A stretch of 64,000 nucleotides of DNA. It comes from Neomicrococcus lactis. Its GTDB lineage: Bacteria > Actinomycetota > Actinomycetes > Actinomycetales > Micrococcaceae. The first letter of the stretch is position 1. Every line of letters begins with the position of its first letter. This document shows, in pieces, positions 27,470 through 36,967 of this stretch. Made by a program: the position numbers and the translations under genes. The notes under the pieces were generated by a model that was given only the letters and a program-made list of their open reading frames with translations, was not told the origin of the DNA and made no database searches. The DNA is taken from the NCBI RefSeq assembly GCF_014200305.1, contig NZ_JACHBL010000001.1:372001-436000 (forward strand), read 5' to 3'.

Positions 27470-28849
27470 TTAGCCGTGAAGTGGCGTTCCCGCCAAGGCA
27501 AGAGCGGCTTCGCCCAACGATTCGTTCTGCGTTGGGTGTGCGTGGATGAGCTTGGCAACGTCCTCTGGGTATGCTTCCCAGTTGACGATGAGCTGCGATT
27601 CACCGATCTGCTCTCCAATGCGGCCGCCAATACCGTGAACACCAATGATCGGGCCGTCAACGAGACGGACCATCTTGATCAAACCGGTGGTTCCCAAGAT
27701 GGAGGATTTGCCGTTACCAGCCAAGTTGTATTCCTGGGTGACGATCTTGTCGTCGCCGAACTTTTCCTTCGCCTTTGGCTCGGAGTATCCAACGGACATG
27801 ATCTCTGGCTCGCAGTACGTCACCTTAGGGATGTTGATGTCTTCGACGATGGTTGGCTTTAGGCCGGCGATTTCTTCAGCAACAAAGAAGCCTTGCTGGT
27901 AACCGCGGTGTGCCAACTGGACGCCTGGGACGATGTCGCCGATGGCGTAGATGTTGCCAACGCCGGTGTGGAGGCGCTCGTTAGCAAGAACGAATCCGCG
28001 ATCCATTGGGATGCCCTGCTCTTCGAAGCCCATGCCTTCAGTAACCGGGCCACGGCCAACAGCAACGAGGACGATGTCAGCTTCGAAAACCTTGCCGTCG
28101 GCCAACGTGACCTTGGCGCCGTTTTCGTTCTGCTCGACTTTCTCGAAGAAGGTGCCGGTGTTGAAGTTGATGCCGCGCTTCTTGAAGGAGCGCTCGAGGA
28201 CCTTGATGATGGCTGGGTCCTCGTTGGGAACCAAGCTTGGCAAGCCTTCGATGATCGTGACGTCAACGCCGAAGGACTTCCACACGGAAGCGAACTCGAC
28301 GCCAATCACGCCGCCGCCCAAGACGATGGCGGAGGAAGGAAGCGTGTCCATGTTCAAAGCTTCGGTGGAGGTCAAGATACGACCGCCGATTTCGAGGCCC
28401 AGAGTACGGGAAGTGGAACCCGTTGCAAGGACGATGTTCTTGCCCTTGTACTGCTTGCCGTCTACGTCGATGGTGTCCTGGGAAACCAACTTGCCGTAGC
28501 CGTCGATGGCGGTAACGCCCTTCATCTTCAAAAGTCCGGTCAGACCCTTGAACTTACCAGCAACAATGCTGTCCTTGAAAGAACGGACGCCAGCCAAGTC
28601 GATGGAATCGAGGGTGGTGTGGATGCCGTACTTGGCGCCTTCGCGAGCGTTGTCAGCGAGCTCGGCGGAATGCAAGTAAGCCTTCGTTGGGATACATCCG
28701 GTGTGCAAGCACGTGCCGCCCAACTTGTCCTTTTCGATGAGTCCAACAGTCATACCCAACTGGATGCCGCGAAGAGCTGCTGAATAGCCAGCGCTACCTC
28801 CACCCAGGATGAGTAGATCAAATTCCTGCTCTGCTGCCGATTCGGCCAC
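27470..28849 (-). CDS. lpdA: dihydrolipoyl dehydrogenase (E3)
   Basis: Flavoprotein that reoxidises dihydrolipoyl groups of 2-oxoacid dehydrogenase and glycine-cleavage complexes with NAD+. The protein has 459 residues. FAD-binding GGGSAGYSAALRG at the N-terminus, redox-active disulfide in GGTCLHTGCIPTK, NAD-binding VLGGGVIGVEFASVW near residue 178, FAD-binding YAIGDIVPG near residue 310 and the C-terminal catalytic AHPTQNE are all present. The GTG start at 28849 has AAGGGA nearby. It lies upstream of sucB, its partner enzyme, on the same strand. Confidence 0.97.
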   Translation of the reverse strand: MAESAAEQEFDLLILGGGSAGYSAALRGIQLGMTVGLIEKDKLGGTCLHTGCIPTKAYLHSAELADNAREGAKYGIHTTLDSIDLAGVRSFKDSIVAGKFKGLTGLLKMKGVTAIDGYGKLVSQDTIDVDGKQYKGKNIVLATGSTSRTLGLEIGGRILTSTEALNMDTLPSSAIVLGGGVIGVEFASVWKSFGVDVTIIEGLPSLVPNEDPAIIKVLERSFKKRGINFNTGTFFEKVEQNENGAKVTLADGKVFEADIVLVAVGRGPVTEGMGFEEQGIPMDRGFVLANERLHTGVGNIYAIGDIVPGVQLAHRGYQQGFFVAEEIAGLKPTIVEDINIPKVTYCEPEIMSVGYSEPKAKEKFGDDKIVTQEYNLAGNGKSSILGTTGLIKMVRLVDGPIIGVHGIGGRIGEQIGESQLIVNWEAYPEDVAKLIHAHPTQNESLGEAALALAGTPLHG

Positions 28850-28983
28850 GAGAACGCTCCCTTGAGATATTCGGGCGCCCCGCGCCCTGCCGTATTGCGA
28901 CTTCTGGGTAAGAATCGCAAATTTGCGTAGTACTTCGTGCTTTACCTTAGTCCTGACTACCCGGCAGTTTCAAAGCATTCAGC

Positions 28984-29058
28984 CAAAAGTTGCCACTCAA
29001 TAATCCGGAATTGTGTGTGTTAATCAACACGCTTTTCTGTCATGAGTGGCAACTTTTG
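28984..29058 (-). terminator. long inverted repeat after pepA
   Basis: Perfect 16-bp inverted repeat (28984-28999 with 29043-29058) around a 43-base loop that itself contains GTGTT-AATC-AACAC. The arms carry AAAA/TTTT at their outer ends. It follows the pepA stop by about 20 bases and probably ends or protects the pepA transcript. Confidence 0.6.
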
Positions 29059-29076
29059 TACTTGCTTATTAACGAA

Positions 29077-30603
29077 TTAGTTCTTTGAGCCGAGGTTTCG
29101 GGCGTATGCCACGAGCGTACGGAGCAAAGCACCGGTTCCGTTTTTGCCGGTGTAACCGTACGGAGCGGCGTCGTTGTATGACGGACCAGCGATGTCGATG
29201 TGTGCCCAAGGAATCTTGGATCCACGAGCTTCACCAACGAATTCCTCGAGGAATACTGCAGCCGTCATCATGCCGCCGTTGCGCTCGCCAATGTTGGCCA
29301 AATCGGCAACCTGAGACGCAATGCTTGCGCGCAGTTCTTCGGGAAGCGGCATAGGCCACGCGGTTTCGCCCAGTGCTTCAGCGGTGTGGAAGAGACCATC
29401 GCGAACCGTGGGGTCGCCCATGATGCCGGCCGTGCGGCGGCCCAAAGCCACGAGCTGTGCACCGGTCAAGGTAGCGATGTCCAAGAGCACGTCTGGTTCT
29501 TCGAGGGACGCCACCGCGAGGCCGTCGGCCATGACCAGGCGACCTTCAGCGTCCGTGTTCAACACTTCTACGGTCTTGCCGCCAAACATCGTGATGACGT
29601 CGCCGGGGCGAGTGGCGTTTCCGCCAGGCATGTTTTCTGCGAGGCACAACCACGCGGTCGCGCGGACCGGCGCCTTGAGCTCAGCCAGAGCCAAAACCGT
29701 GTGCAGTGCCGTTGCAGCACCAGCCATATCCGACTTCATCTGGTCCATGTTCAACGCAGGCTTCAACGAGATGCCGCCGGTATCAAAGGTGATGCCCTTG
29801 CCCACAATGGCAATGTGCTGGTGTTTGCCGCGCGGGTTGTAGCTGACCTTGACGAGACGTGGCGGACGAGCGGAGCCTCGCCCAACCCCCATCAAACCGC
29901 CGAAGCCTTCTTTGGTGAGGCGGGCGTCGTCGTACACCTCAACGGAAACCGAAAGCGACCCGCTCGCGTCACCAGCGTGCTGTGCAAACGTTTCCGGGTA
30001 TAGATCGTTAGAGGGGGTGTTCACGAGATCGCGGACTTCGTGAACGTGGCGAGCCACAACCGCGACCTCTTGGAGAGCGGTCTTGAGGGCCTTGTCCGTG
30101 GAAGCGCTCGTGGCAACAACAACTTCGCGAAGCGTCGTTTCGTTCGCAGCTTCGGCGCGCTTCGCTTCGGAACGGTACTTATCAAAGGAGTACGCGCCGA
30201 GGGCGGCACCTTCAGCAATGGCAGCCGCCGCGGAGACAGTGTCAGCAGGGAAAGCGAAAGTGATCTTTTCAACGCCGGTGACCTGACGAGTGACCGAGCC
30301 TGCAGCGCGACGCAAGAGTTCGTCGTCGTGCTCGCCATTGATACGGCCTACGCCCGCGACAATCAGGATGTCGGCGTCCATGCTTTCGAGGCTTGGCAAG
30401 CGGTGCACATCGTCAGCCTTGCCGGCGACGCCGAGGGAGCGGAAAGAAGCTTCCAAAGCCTGCGCGTCGACAGCTGACAAGGGGGAACCCAGAAGCTGTG
30501 GGCCCTCGGCGGTCTGGCGAGCCGCAACCACCAAAGCATCCGTGCGGTGCTTCTTCAGATCGGCGGAAATCGCGGAAAGTGTGAGGTCTGAATTCTTTTT
30601 CAC
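29077..30603 (-). CDS. pepA: leucyl aminopeptidase, M17 family
   Basis: Cytosolic dinuclear-metal aminopeptidase removing N-terminal residues from peptides. The protein has 508 residues. The catalytic C-terminal domain contains GKGITFDTGGISLKP (metal Asp and catalytic Lys), MKSDMAGA (metal Asp) and the family signature NTDAEGRLVMADGL with Asp and Glu ligands and the catalytic Arg; the N-terminal domain is the usual macro-like region. GTG at 30603, with AGAAGG about ten bases upstream. Its position near the dihydrolipoyl transferase and lipoate genes is as in mycobacteria (pepB). Divergent from the PAC2 gene. Confidence 0.96.
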   Translation of the reverse strand: MKKNSDLTLSAISADLKKHRTDALVVAARQTAEGPQLLGSPLSAVDAQALEASFRSLGVAGKADDVHRLPSLESMDADILIVAGVGRINGEHDDELLRRAAGSVTRQVTGVEKITFAFPADTVSAAAAIAEGAALGAYSFDKYRSEAKRAEAANETTLREVVVATSASTDKALKTALQEVAVVARHVHEVRDLVNTPSNDLYPETFAQHAGDASGSLSVSVEVYDDARLTKEGFGGLMGVGRGSARPPRLVKVSYNPRGKHQHIAIVGKGITFDTGGISLKPALNMDQMKSDMAGAATALHTVLALAELKAPVRATAWLCLAENMPGGNATRPGDVITMFGGKTVEVLNTDAEGRLVMADGLAVASLEEPDVLLDIATLTGAQLVALGRRTAGIMGDPTVRDGLFHTAEALGETAWPMPLPEELRASIASQVADLANIGERNGGMMTAAVFLEEFVGEARGSKIPWAHIDIAGPSYNDAAPYGYTGKNGTGALLRTLVAYARNLGSKN

Positions 30604-30790
30604 GAAGTGTGAACCTTCTATCTACATCTCGGAAAGTGCGTGGCCTAGCCACGACGTCCATTAATTGCCTGCATCACAGTTAAGTCGACCTTACATTTAT
30701 TCAGCACTTCTTGCGGAAATGCGCGCCGATTGCGGGACGGAAACCATCGTGAATGAGCAACGCCACAGGCGGGGGGAGACGTCAGCCAAC

Positions 30791-30796
30791 TAGAAT
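30791..30796 (+). promoter_or_regulatory. -10 box of the PAC2 gene
   Basis: TAGAAT about 76 bases before the chosen ATG at 30872; predicted leader of roughly 70 bases with a strong ribosome site at its end. The 268-base region between pepA and this gene holds no other feature I recognise. Confidence 0.45.
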
Positions 30797-30871
30797 GGAA
30801 TGTATTTCGAATTCCAGACGTTGAACTACTACTGGAATGCGCGCACGCGAGTATCGACAAGGAGGTGCCTT

Positions 30872-31822
30872 ATGGATCCGATGGATCTTGTAAAAGTGGA
30901 TGAGCAGGTGGCGAAGACCCTTCGCGGTCAAAACCTCGACATGTTGGTGCTTCTTGATGGGCACATGGATGCCGGTCACGCGCTCTCTCAGATTCGCGAA
31001 ACTCTCTTGGACGAATTGCCGGCTCGAAATGTAGCTATTTTTGACGCGGACTCGCTGATTGACCATACGTCTCGGCGACCTCGTATTACGTTCGACAACG
31101 GCCAGTTCGTTGATTACGCACCCCACCGCATTGCTATTGACGCATTGACGGATGGTTTGGGCCGTGACTTCTTGGTCCTTTCCGGACCGGAGCCAAGCCT
31201 GCACTGGGAGCGCGTTAGTGCGGCCATGTCTTGGTTGCACAACAACTTGGGCATCAACCGTACGGCGTTCTTGGGTGCTGTCCCGATGCCGGTTCCGCAC
31301 ACGCGTCCTATCACGGGAACCGTTCACGGCAACTCTGCTGCTCCGGACGGTGGCGCCCCACAGTGGCCAACGCCCATCGTGGTCCCGGCATCCTTGTCTC
31401 AAGTGATCCAGGTGTCGCTCGAATCTGACGGTAAAAAGACCATCGGCTTCACAATGCATGTGCCGCACTACTTATCAGATAACCAGTATCCGAAAGCCGC
31501 ATTGGGCGGTCTAGAGTACATGGGGGCGGCGCTTGGTTTGGCGTTGCCTACCGATGAATTGCGTGAACAGGGGCGGGACGTTGAATCAAAGATCGCGGAG
31601 CAGGTTGCAGCCAGCCCCGAGATTCAAGCAATGGTCCAAAACATTGAAGAGCAATTCGATTCGCATCGCGAAGGCATGCGTACTCAGTCGTTGCTCCTCG
31701 AAGGCGGCGAAGTTCCAGACGGCGAGTCCATCGCAGCTGCGGCTTCAGAGTTCCTTCGGCTCGAATTGGAAGAGCGGAAGAGCGATCCGTCTCCAGAGCA
31801 CGACGGCGATCACACGGCCTAG
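30872..31822 (+). CDS. PAC2-family protein
   Basis: A 316-residue soluble protein of the PAC2 (proteasome-assembly-chaperone-like) family, common in actinobacteria. The ATG at 30872 follows AAGGAGGT (30859-30866) by five bases, which rules out the further-upstream in-frame ATG at 30800. Family features include MLVLLDGHMDAGHAL near residue 25, FDNGQFVDYAPHRI, LSGPEPSLHWERV and FTMHVPHYLSDNQYP. The C-terminal 60 residues are acidic and probably helical or disordered. Bacterial PAC2 proteins have no established biochemical role; a link to proteasome assembly is by fold only. Followed by the MFS gene after 60 bases. Confidence 0.9.
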   Translation: MDPMDLVKVDEQVAKTLRGQNLDMLVLLDGHMDAGHALSQIRETLLDELPARNVAIFDADSLIDHTSRRPRITFDNGQFVDYAPHRIAIDALTDGLGRDFLVLSGPEPSLHWERVSAAMSWLHNNLGINRTAFLGAVPMPVPHTRPITGTVHGNSAAPDGGAPQWPTPIVVPASLSQVIQVSLESDGKKTIGFTMHVPHYLSDNQYPKAALGGLEYMGAALGLALPTDELREQGRDVESKIAEQVAASPEIQAMVQNIEEQFDSHREGMRTQSLLLEGGEVPDGESIAAAASEFLRLELEERKSDPSPEHDGDHTA

Positions 31823-31882
31823 CGCTATCAGCCAGAGCTTCGTATGGCTTCCGTTGGTTTCCTCCTTGAGTGGGAGTGCCGC

Positions 31883-33256
31883 ATGAGCATCGAGAGTTCG
31901 GGCCCCAAAAAATACTTAGATACCCGCGTCTCCTGGATTGTCTGGAGCGCGGGCGTTTTTGCGTACCTCGTGGCTGTCACGCAGCGCACCAGCTTTGGCG
32001 TGGCGGGTCTTGACGCCACCGAGCGCTTCCACGCGAGCGCCGCGATTCTTTCCGTCTTCACGGTGCTTCAATATCTGGTCTATGCCGGAATGCAGATCCC
32101 GGTGGGAATTCTCGTGGACCGTTTTGGGCCACGCTTCATGGTCACTGCTGGCGCGACGTTGATGTGCGCCGGTCAGACCGTATTGGCCGTCGCTGATCAT
32201 GTGAGCTTGGGCTATGTGGGCCGCGCTTTGGTAGGCGCCGGCGATGCCATGACGTTTATTTCCGTGCTGCGTTTGCTGCCGGCCTGGTTCTCCAACAAAC
32301 GCATTCCCGTGTTGAACCAAGTCACCGGCATGGTGGGCCAAATTGGCCAGCTCTTGTCCTTGGTTCCTTTTGCTGCCTTCCTGCATGTGGCGGGATGGAC
32401 GTCGTCGTTCTTGTCGCTCGCTGCGTTGTCGCTACTGGCCGTCATTCTGTCGTTCTCCTTGATTCGAGACATGCCGCCGGAAGTGCGCGCCGCTCGAGGG
32501 ATCTCGGGTCCTCGACTCAAGGTCCGCACCATGCTGTCCGGCGCGGTGAGGGAACCTGCCACCCGCTTGGGATTCTGGACGCACTGGACCACAAGCTTTG
32601 GTCTGCACGTGGTGTTGATGGCGTGGGGCTATCCGTTTTTGGTCGCCGGGCAAGGCTTGGATCCGGCCGCGGCTTCTGGGCTGCTGTCCATCTTTGTGGT
32701 CATGGGTTTCATTGCCGGTCCCGTCGTTGGATCGCTGACGGCGCGCTATCCGATCCGCCGCTCCACCATGGCGCTTGGCAGCGCGTGGTTCTCGATCCTT
32801 TCGTGGACTGCCGTCATCTTGTGGCCGGGTAAGGCGCCGTTGGCATTGCTCATCATCTTGTTCGTGGCTCTGGCCGTGGGTGGCCCAATGTCCATGATCG
32901 GCTTCGACTTCGCGCGCAGCTTCAACTCTCCACGCATCATTGGCACCGCCACGGGCGTGGTGAACGTTGGCGGCTTCTTGGGTGCACTGCTCAGCATTGG
33001 TGCGATTGGCGTGGTGCTCGACCTCGTTCGGGCGGCCTCCGGTCCGGACGCTCCGCTCTACACGCTGGACAGCTTCCGCATGGCGTTCGCCTTCCTCTAC
33101 ATTCCCTATTTCATGGGTCTGTTCTTCATGTGGCGCCTGCGCAAACGCGTGCGATCCCGCATGGTGGAAGAAGACGGCGTCGCCATTAAGCCGTTGCATC
33201 GCCTGATCTACGCTGGCTACCTCCAGCGTCGCCAGCGCAAGCGCCGCCATATGTAG
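31883..33256 (+). CDS. major facilitator superfamily transporter
   Basis: A 457-residue membrane protein with 12 predicted helices. ATG at 31883, preceded by GGGAG at 31870-31874, is preferred over the in-frame ATG at 31844. The loop after helix 2 carries a motif-A-like GILVDRFGPRFM, and helix 4 begins YVGRALVGAGDA. The C-terminal tail is strongly basic (RRQRKRRHM). The substrate cannot be read from the sequence; the overall look is of a proton-coupled MFS permease of the nitrate/sugar-phosphate-like group, but this is a guess. A hairpin at 33257-33303 follows. Confidence 0.88.
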   Translation: MSIESSGPKKYLDTRVSWIVWSAGVFAYLVAVTQRTSFGVAGLDATERFHASAAILSVFTVLQYLVYAGMQIPVGILVDRFGPRFMVTAGATLMCAGQTVLAVADHVSLGYVGRALVGAGDAMTFISVLRLLPAWFSNKRIPVLNQVTGMVGQIGQLLSLVPFAAFLHVAGWTSSFLSLAALSLLAVILSFSLIRDMPPEVRAARGISGPRLKVRTMLSGAVREPATRLGFWTHWTTSFGLHVVLMAWGYPFLVAGQGLDPAAASGLLSIFVVMGFIAGPVVGSLTARYPIRRSTMALGSAWFSILSWTAVILWPGKAPLALLIILFVALAVGGPMSMIGFDFARSFNSPRIIGTATGVVNVGGFLGALLSIGAIGVVLDLVRAASGPDAPLYTLDSFRMAFAFLYIPYFMGLFFMWRLRKRVRSRMVEEDGVAIKPLHRLIYAGYLQRRQRKRRHM

Positions 33257-33303
33257 GCTGCGGCGTCACCCACAATTAGATTTTTTGAGGACGACGCCGC
33301 AGC
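33257..33303 (+). terminator. hairpin after the MFS gene
   Basis: Perfect 11-bp stem (33257-33267 with 33293-33303) beginning directly after the stop codon; the 25-base loop holds a T6 run. No T tract follows the stem. Confidence 0.5.
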
Positions 33304-33363
33304 TCGTCCACATTTCTTGTCTTTCCGAAATCTGTGGTCCAGTGATGCGGGAATTCTGGAGTC

Positions 33364-34488
33364 ATGACTACTCCATCAGATGTTCTTCGCATTACTGACG
33401 CGGCAGGAATTCTTGCCGCCATTCCACATCAGCTTCGTTTTCAACCCGCCGAGTCACTCGTGGTGGTCCTTGCTACGGACGACCACTGGCTCGCCACCGC
33501 CCGAGTCGACTTGCCTGCTCCTGACGCGGGAGGCGTGACAGAGTTCGACTATTTTGAGGCGGTCGCGGACAAGGTCACGGCGGTCTCTTCTATGACCCGA
33601 GTGTTTTTGGCTGCCTACTCCGAGCGCTCGGACGCGGCCCGTCTCGTTGCCGCCGCGGCCCACAGTTTTGTGGATCATGATGTGCGGGTGGTGGACACCT
33701 GGCTCGTTACTGCTGAAGCGTGGTTCACGCTGACGTGTTTCCACGGTGAATGCCAGCGTGGATATTGCGAATTCGCCGAGGCCCAAAAACTTGAATTGAT
33801 CAATCTCCATGAAGCTCACCTGCACAACATCGTGCGGGGTAGCGCGCCAACAGAAGGGCCAGTGGTGCCAAGCTCGCGAGTGATCTGGCAACGCCGTGAT
33901 GCGGTACGGCGTCACGTGGCAGAGTTCGTGCAACAAGGGGTCTTTGACTTCGAGCGGGCAGAGATCTTGCTGCTGTGGCTCGAATATCAAGAACTGCCGC
34001 TTATGACCTCGCTCGTCCGTTTGCAAGAACGGCCCGAAGTGTTGGGGCGACTGCTGGCTTCTCTGCATGATATTCACGTGAGAGATGCCGTCATGACCTC
34101 CTTCTTGGTCTCTGATGGTGACGTGCGGCACTTCGCATCCCTCATGCCGTATGACCTCGCCGAAGATTGCACGTATCTGGATGCCATGGCCACCACGAGC
34201 GCACTCGGAAGCGGAACTCCGCGTTGGGATCGAGTGGACCGCTGCGCGGAGCTGGCACAAGAGATGCTGTCCGCGGCTGAAGGGCGGGAGCTGACAGCCT
34301 TGCTATCGATTCTCAGCTGGGTGGACTGGATGCGGGGCCGGGGTAGCAGCGCTCTTGCCATTGCCCAACAAGCTCTCAAGAATGATGAGAACTATTCCTT
34401 GGCGAGCCTCATGGAGGACATTGTTGCTTCCGGTTATCAACCGCACTGGGTGACAGAGCCTGGCCAAGCGTGGCGCGGAAATAAGTAA
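33364..34488 (+). CDS. DUF4192 protein
   Basis: A 374-residue cytoplasmic protein beginning ITDAAGILAAIPHQLRFQPA followed by ESLVVV, the DUF4192 signature: (D/A)-I-L-A-A-I-P-x-L-L-G-F-x-P-x-x-S-L-V. The middle has HDVRVVDTWLVTAEAWF and the end LSILSWVDWMRGRGSSALAI and ASLMEDIVASGYQP, both typical. CTGGAG precedes ATG. The family is confined to actinobacteria and has no known function; its gene is often close to the primary sigma factor gene, as here. Confidence 0.92.
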   Translation: MTTPSDVLRITDAAGILAAIPHQLRFQPAESLVVVLATDDHWLATARVDLPAPDAGGVTEFDYFEAVADKVTAVSSMTRVFLAAYSERSDAARLVAAAAHSFVDHDVRVVDTWLVTAEAWFTLTCFHGECQRGYCEFAEAQKLELINLHEAHLHNIVRGSAPTEGPVVPSSRVIWQRRDAVRRHVAEFVQQGVFDFERAEILLLWLEYQELPLMTSLVRLQERPEVLGRLLASLHDIHVRDAVMTSFLVSDGDVRHFASLMPYDLAEDCTYLDAMATTSALGSGTPRWDRVDRCAELAQEMLSAAEGRELTALLSILSWVDWMRGRGSSALAIAQQALKNDENYSLASLMEDIVASGYQPHWVTEPGQAWRGNK

Positions 34489-34604
34489 CTAGCGTTACGT
34501 GTCTTCAGTTCACGTAATCTCGTAGTTTCGTGAGAGACTTTAAGCCGCAGACCCGGTTGGGTTCGTGCTTGTCAAGGAATTTTCTGAAAATCTTTCGTGA
34601 ATTC

Positions 34605-34631
34605 GGGAACATTCCTTGCGACTGAGGCGTT
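34605..34631 (+). promoter_or_regulatory. candidate ECF (SigR/SigH-type) promoter of sigA
   Basis: GGGAAC at 34605-34610, 17 bases, then CGTT at 34628-34631, matching the GGAA-N17/18-GTT pattern of thiol-oxidative-stress sigma factors of the SigR/SigH group. A TTGACA at 34683-34688 could be the -35 of a second, housekeeping promoter, but no -10 at normal spacing is clear. Confidence 0.4.
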
Positions 34632-34747
34632 GCAATATGTCAGACCCTTCAGTCGGTAGTTGCCATGTGCAACGGCGCGGACTTGACAGGGTCATAGTGG
34701 TGTTACCCCTATTGTGACGCCACGCACGCTCGCGAGAAAGGTTATTC

Positions 34748-36205
34748 GTGCCAACTAAGACCCGGCAGACAGTCGCTGAACAGGTCGACGAATCGCAACT
34801 GACGCCTCAACAAAAGTCGGCAATCACGCGACGTAAGAACAAGGAAGCTGCAGCTTCAGCTGCGGGTACCGCGGCAACGGATGAAGGTGCCGCACAGAAG
34901 CCTGCTGCGAAGACCACCACTCGTAAGACGGCCGCTAAGTCGACGACTGCCAAGGCAGCGACGGCGGATGCTGCTGAAAAGCCAGCTGCTAAGCGTGGTC
35001 GTAAGTCCACGAAGGCTGAAGCTCCAGCTGTTGCGGACGACGTCGAAGTAACTGAAACTGTAGAGGACGTCCACGAAGACGCCGAGCCAGAAGTCATCGA
35101 TGATGCCGACGTCCCAGATGTAGAGGACGTTGCTGCCGACGACGACTCCGCTGACGATGAGGATTCTGACAAGAAGGACGACGAAGACGAAGAGTCTTCG
35201 GAAGTTCAGGCTTCTCGCGCTGAAGAGCGTGGCGGCTTTGTCATCTCCAACGTTGACGACGATGCTCCCGTAGCTCAGGTCACGGTGTCCGGCGCAACTG
35301 CCGACCCCGTCAAGGACTACTTGAAGTTGATCGGCAAGGTTGCCTTGTTGAACGCAGAGCAAGAAGTTGATCTTGCCTTGCGCATCGAGGCGGGCCTTTA
35401 TGCAGAGCACAAGCTTGCTGAATTGCCAGACGACGCCGAGAAGCGTCATCGCTGGGATCTTGAACAGATCATCCACGACGGCAAGATCGCTAAGAACCAC
35501 TTGCTTGAAGCAAACCTTCGCCTCGTTGTGTCGCTCGCAAAGCGTTACACCGGTCGCGGCATGCTCTTCTTGGACTTGATCCAGGAAGGCAACCTCGGTT
35601 TGATCCGTGCAGTTGAGAAGTTCGACTACACCAAGGGCTTCAAGTTCTCCACGTACGCAACGTGGTGGATCCGTCAGGCGATCACCCGCGCGATGGCTGA
35701 CCAGGCTCGTACCATTCGTATTCCGGTCCACATGGTGGAAGTCATCAACAAGCTTGCCCGCGTGCAGCGCCAGATGCTTCAGGACTTGGGTCGCGAACCA
35801 ACCCCAGAAGAGTTGGCAAAGGAACTGGACATGACGCCTGAAAAGGTTGTCGAGGTTCAGAAGTATGGTCGCGAGCCAATTTCCTTGCACACGCCTCTGG
35901 GCGAAGATGGCGACTCCGAGTTCGGTGACCTCATTGAGGACTCCGAAGCCGTTGTCCCAGCTGATGCTGTGTCCTTCACCTTGCTGCAGGAGCAGTTGCA
36001 CTCCGTGCTTGACACGCTTTCTGAGCGTGAAGCAGGCGTAGTCGCAATGCGCTTCGGCCTCACCGACGGACAGCCTAAGACTTTAGACGAAATCGGAAAG
36101 GTCTACGGCGTCACCCGTGAGCGCATAAGGCAGATCGAGTCGAAGACGATGTCCAAGTTGCGTCACCCTTCGCGGTCGCAAGTACTTCGCGACTACCTTG
36201 ACTAA
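34748..36205 (+). CDS. sigA: primary RNA polymerase sigma factor (SigA/HrdB type)
   Basis: Housekeeping sigma-70 factor, 485 residues. The first 180 residues are a Lys/Ala-rich basic stretch ([13 protein letters not shown]) followed by a very acidic one ([19 protein letters not shown]), as in actinobacterial HrdB/SigA. Region 1.2 begins [16 protein letters not shown], region 2 has [19 protein letters not shown] and [17 protein letters not shown] (-10 recognition), region 3 follows, and region 4 ends in [20 protein letters not shown], the -35 helix-turn-helix. GTG start with GAAAGG about six bases upstream. A 13-bp terminator follows 35 bases after the stop. Confidence 0.98.
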   Translation: MPTKTRQTVAEQVDESQLTPQQKSAITRRKNKEAAASAAGTAATDEGAAQKPAAKTTTRKTAAKSTTAKAATADAAEKPAAKRGRKSTKAEAPAVADDVEVTETVEDVHEDAEPEVIDDADVPDVEDVAADDDSADDEDSDKKDDEDEESSEVQASRAEERGGFVISNVDDDAPVAQVTVSGATADPVKDYLKLIGKVALLNAEQEVDLALRIEAGLYAEHKLAELPDDAEKRHRWDLEQIIHDGKIAKNHLLEANLRLVVSLAKRYTGRGMLFLDLIQEGNLGLIRAVEKFDYTKGFKFSTYATWWIRQAITRAMADQARTIRIPVHMVEVINKLARVQRQMLQDLGREPTPEELAKELDMTPEKVVEVQKYGREPISLHTPLGEDGDSEFGDLIEDSEAVVPADAVSFTLLQEQLHSVLDTLSEREAGVVAMRFGLTDGQPKTLDEIGKVYGVTRERIRQIESKTMSKLRHPSRSQVLRDYLD

Positions 36206-36240
36206 GAAACTGTCTGTGCCACGGCACTGAGACTCAAGTA

Positions 36241-36280
36241 AAACAACCGGTCCTCCCATACAGGGGACCGGTTGTTTTTG
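36241..36280 (+). terminator. terminator of sigA
   Basis: Thirteen-bp stem (36241-36253 with 36265-36277) with eleven-base loop, ending in a T run (36275-36279). Confidence 0.9.
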
Positions 36281-36379
36281 TATTCAAGTCGTTCACGTCT
36301 AGATGACTTCGAATCTGGAGTCAGCACTCGTTTCTCGCGTGAAAGGTGCGCTTTGTGCGCGAGGGCGGTTAAAAGTGAA

Positions 36380-36412
36380 GGGGTTGCCCTACCTTGCCGG
36401 TAGGACAACCCC
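36380..36412 (-). terminator. hairpin after the DUF7455 gene
   Basis: Fourteen-bp stem with one mismatch (36380-36393 with 36399-36412), five-base loop, on the downstream side of the minus-strand gene ending at 36449. The U tract is short (CTTTTA several bases on). Confidence 0.6.
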
Positions 36413-36448
36413 GAAAGTCTCAGTCACTCAGAAGAGCGGTGCTACTTC

Positions 36449-36673
36449 TTACTCTGCGTCGACGAGAGCTGGCTTTTCGTGAAGACGCTGTGTCTCGTCT
36501 TGCCACTCGATGGTCAATGGGCGAAGCTTCGCTTCAACAGCCCGTGCGTGATGTCCGCAGAAGAGTAGCTCTCCGCCGGAAGACTCCAACACGGCCCGAA
36601 CGTAAGCCTGCGCACCGCATCGATCGCAGCGATCCAAACCAGTCAGTTCTCGGTGTGCAATTGTTGCCGTCAT
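36449..36673 (-). CDS. small zinc-ribbon protein (DUF7455 type)
   Basis: A 74-residue protein. The start is fixed by a perfect AAAAGGAGGT ribosome site before ATG at 36673; a much longer open frame on this strand runs through antisense of parE and is not real. It contains LDRCDRCGAQAYVRAVL and then LLFCGHHARAVEAKL, that is Cys-x2-Cys plus Cys-x2-His, a likely single zinc site. Similar small proteins occur in many actinobacteria next to parE or sigA; their function is unknown. The 294 bases upstream contain this gene's promoter and that of parE, divergently placed. Confidence 0.88.
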   Translation of the reverse strand: MTATIAHRELTGLDRCDRCGAQAYVRAVLESSGGELLFCGHHARAVEAKLRPLTIEWQDETQRLHEKPALVDAE

Positions 36674-36871
36674 GGCGACCTCCTTTTCGATGTACCCATG
36701 TAACCAGTCTTCTGTCCGCTTTATTCGCATTTCGGGCAAAAGTTCGCTGAATGCGTACGAAACTGCAATCAAAGGTGACTCATAGCACCTCAAAGTGTTC
36801 ATCTTGCAACAAAATGGAGACTCAAATGCAATGGGGCGGCGAGCCAACAAGGCCCGAATTTGGGGCAACGA

Positions 36872-36877
36872 TAGACT
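36872..36877 (+). promoter_or_regulatory. -10 box of parE
   Basis: TAGACT, 90 bases before the GTG at 36968, predicting a leader of about 84 bases that ends in an AAGGAG ribosome site. No clear -35. Confidence 0.45.
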
Positions 36878-36967
36878 GACGGGCGCGGAGTTTTCCGGAT
36901 CGCACAGCCAAAACCCGGCGTGTGAATTCGTTTCATGGAAGTTCCCGGTCAGTGAAGGAGCGTAAAC

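Noticed and set aside
34683-34715. TTGACA with TATTGT as a housekeeping promoter of sigA
   Set aside because: The spacing of about 21 bases is too long and alternatives are too short, so no second promoter was annotated.
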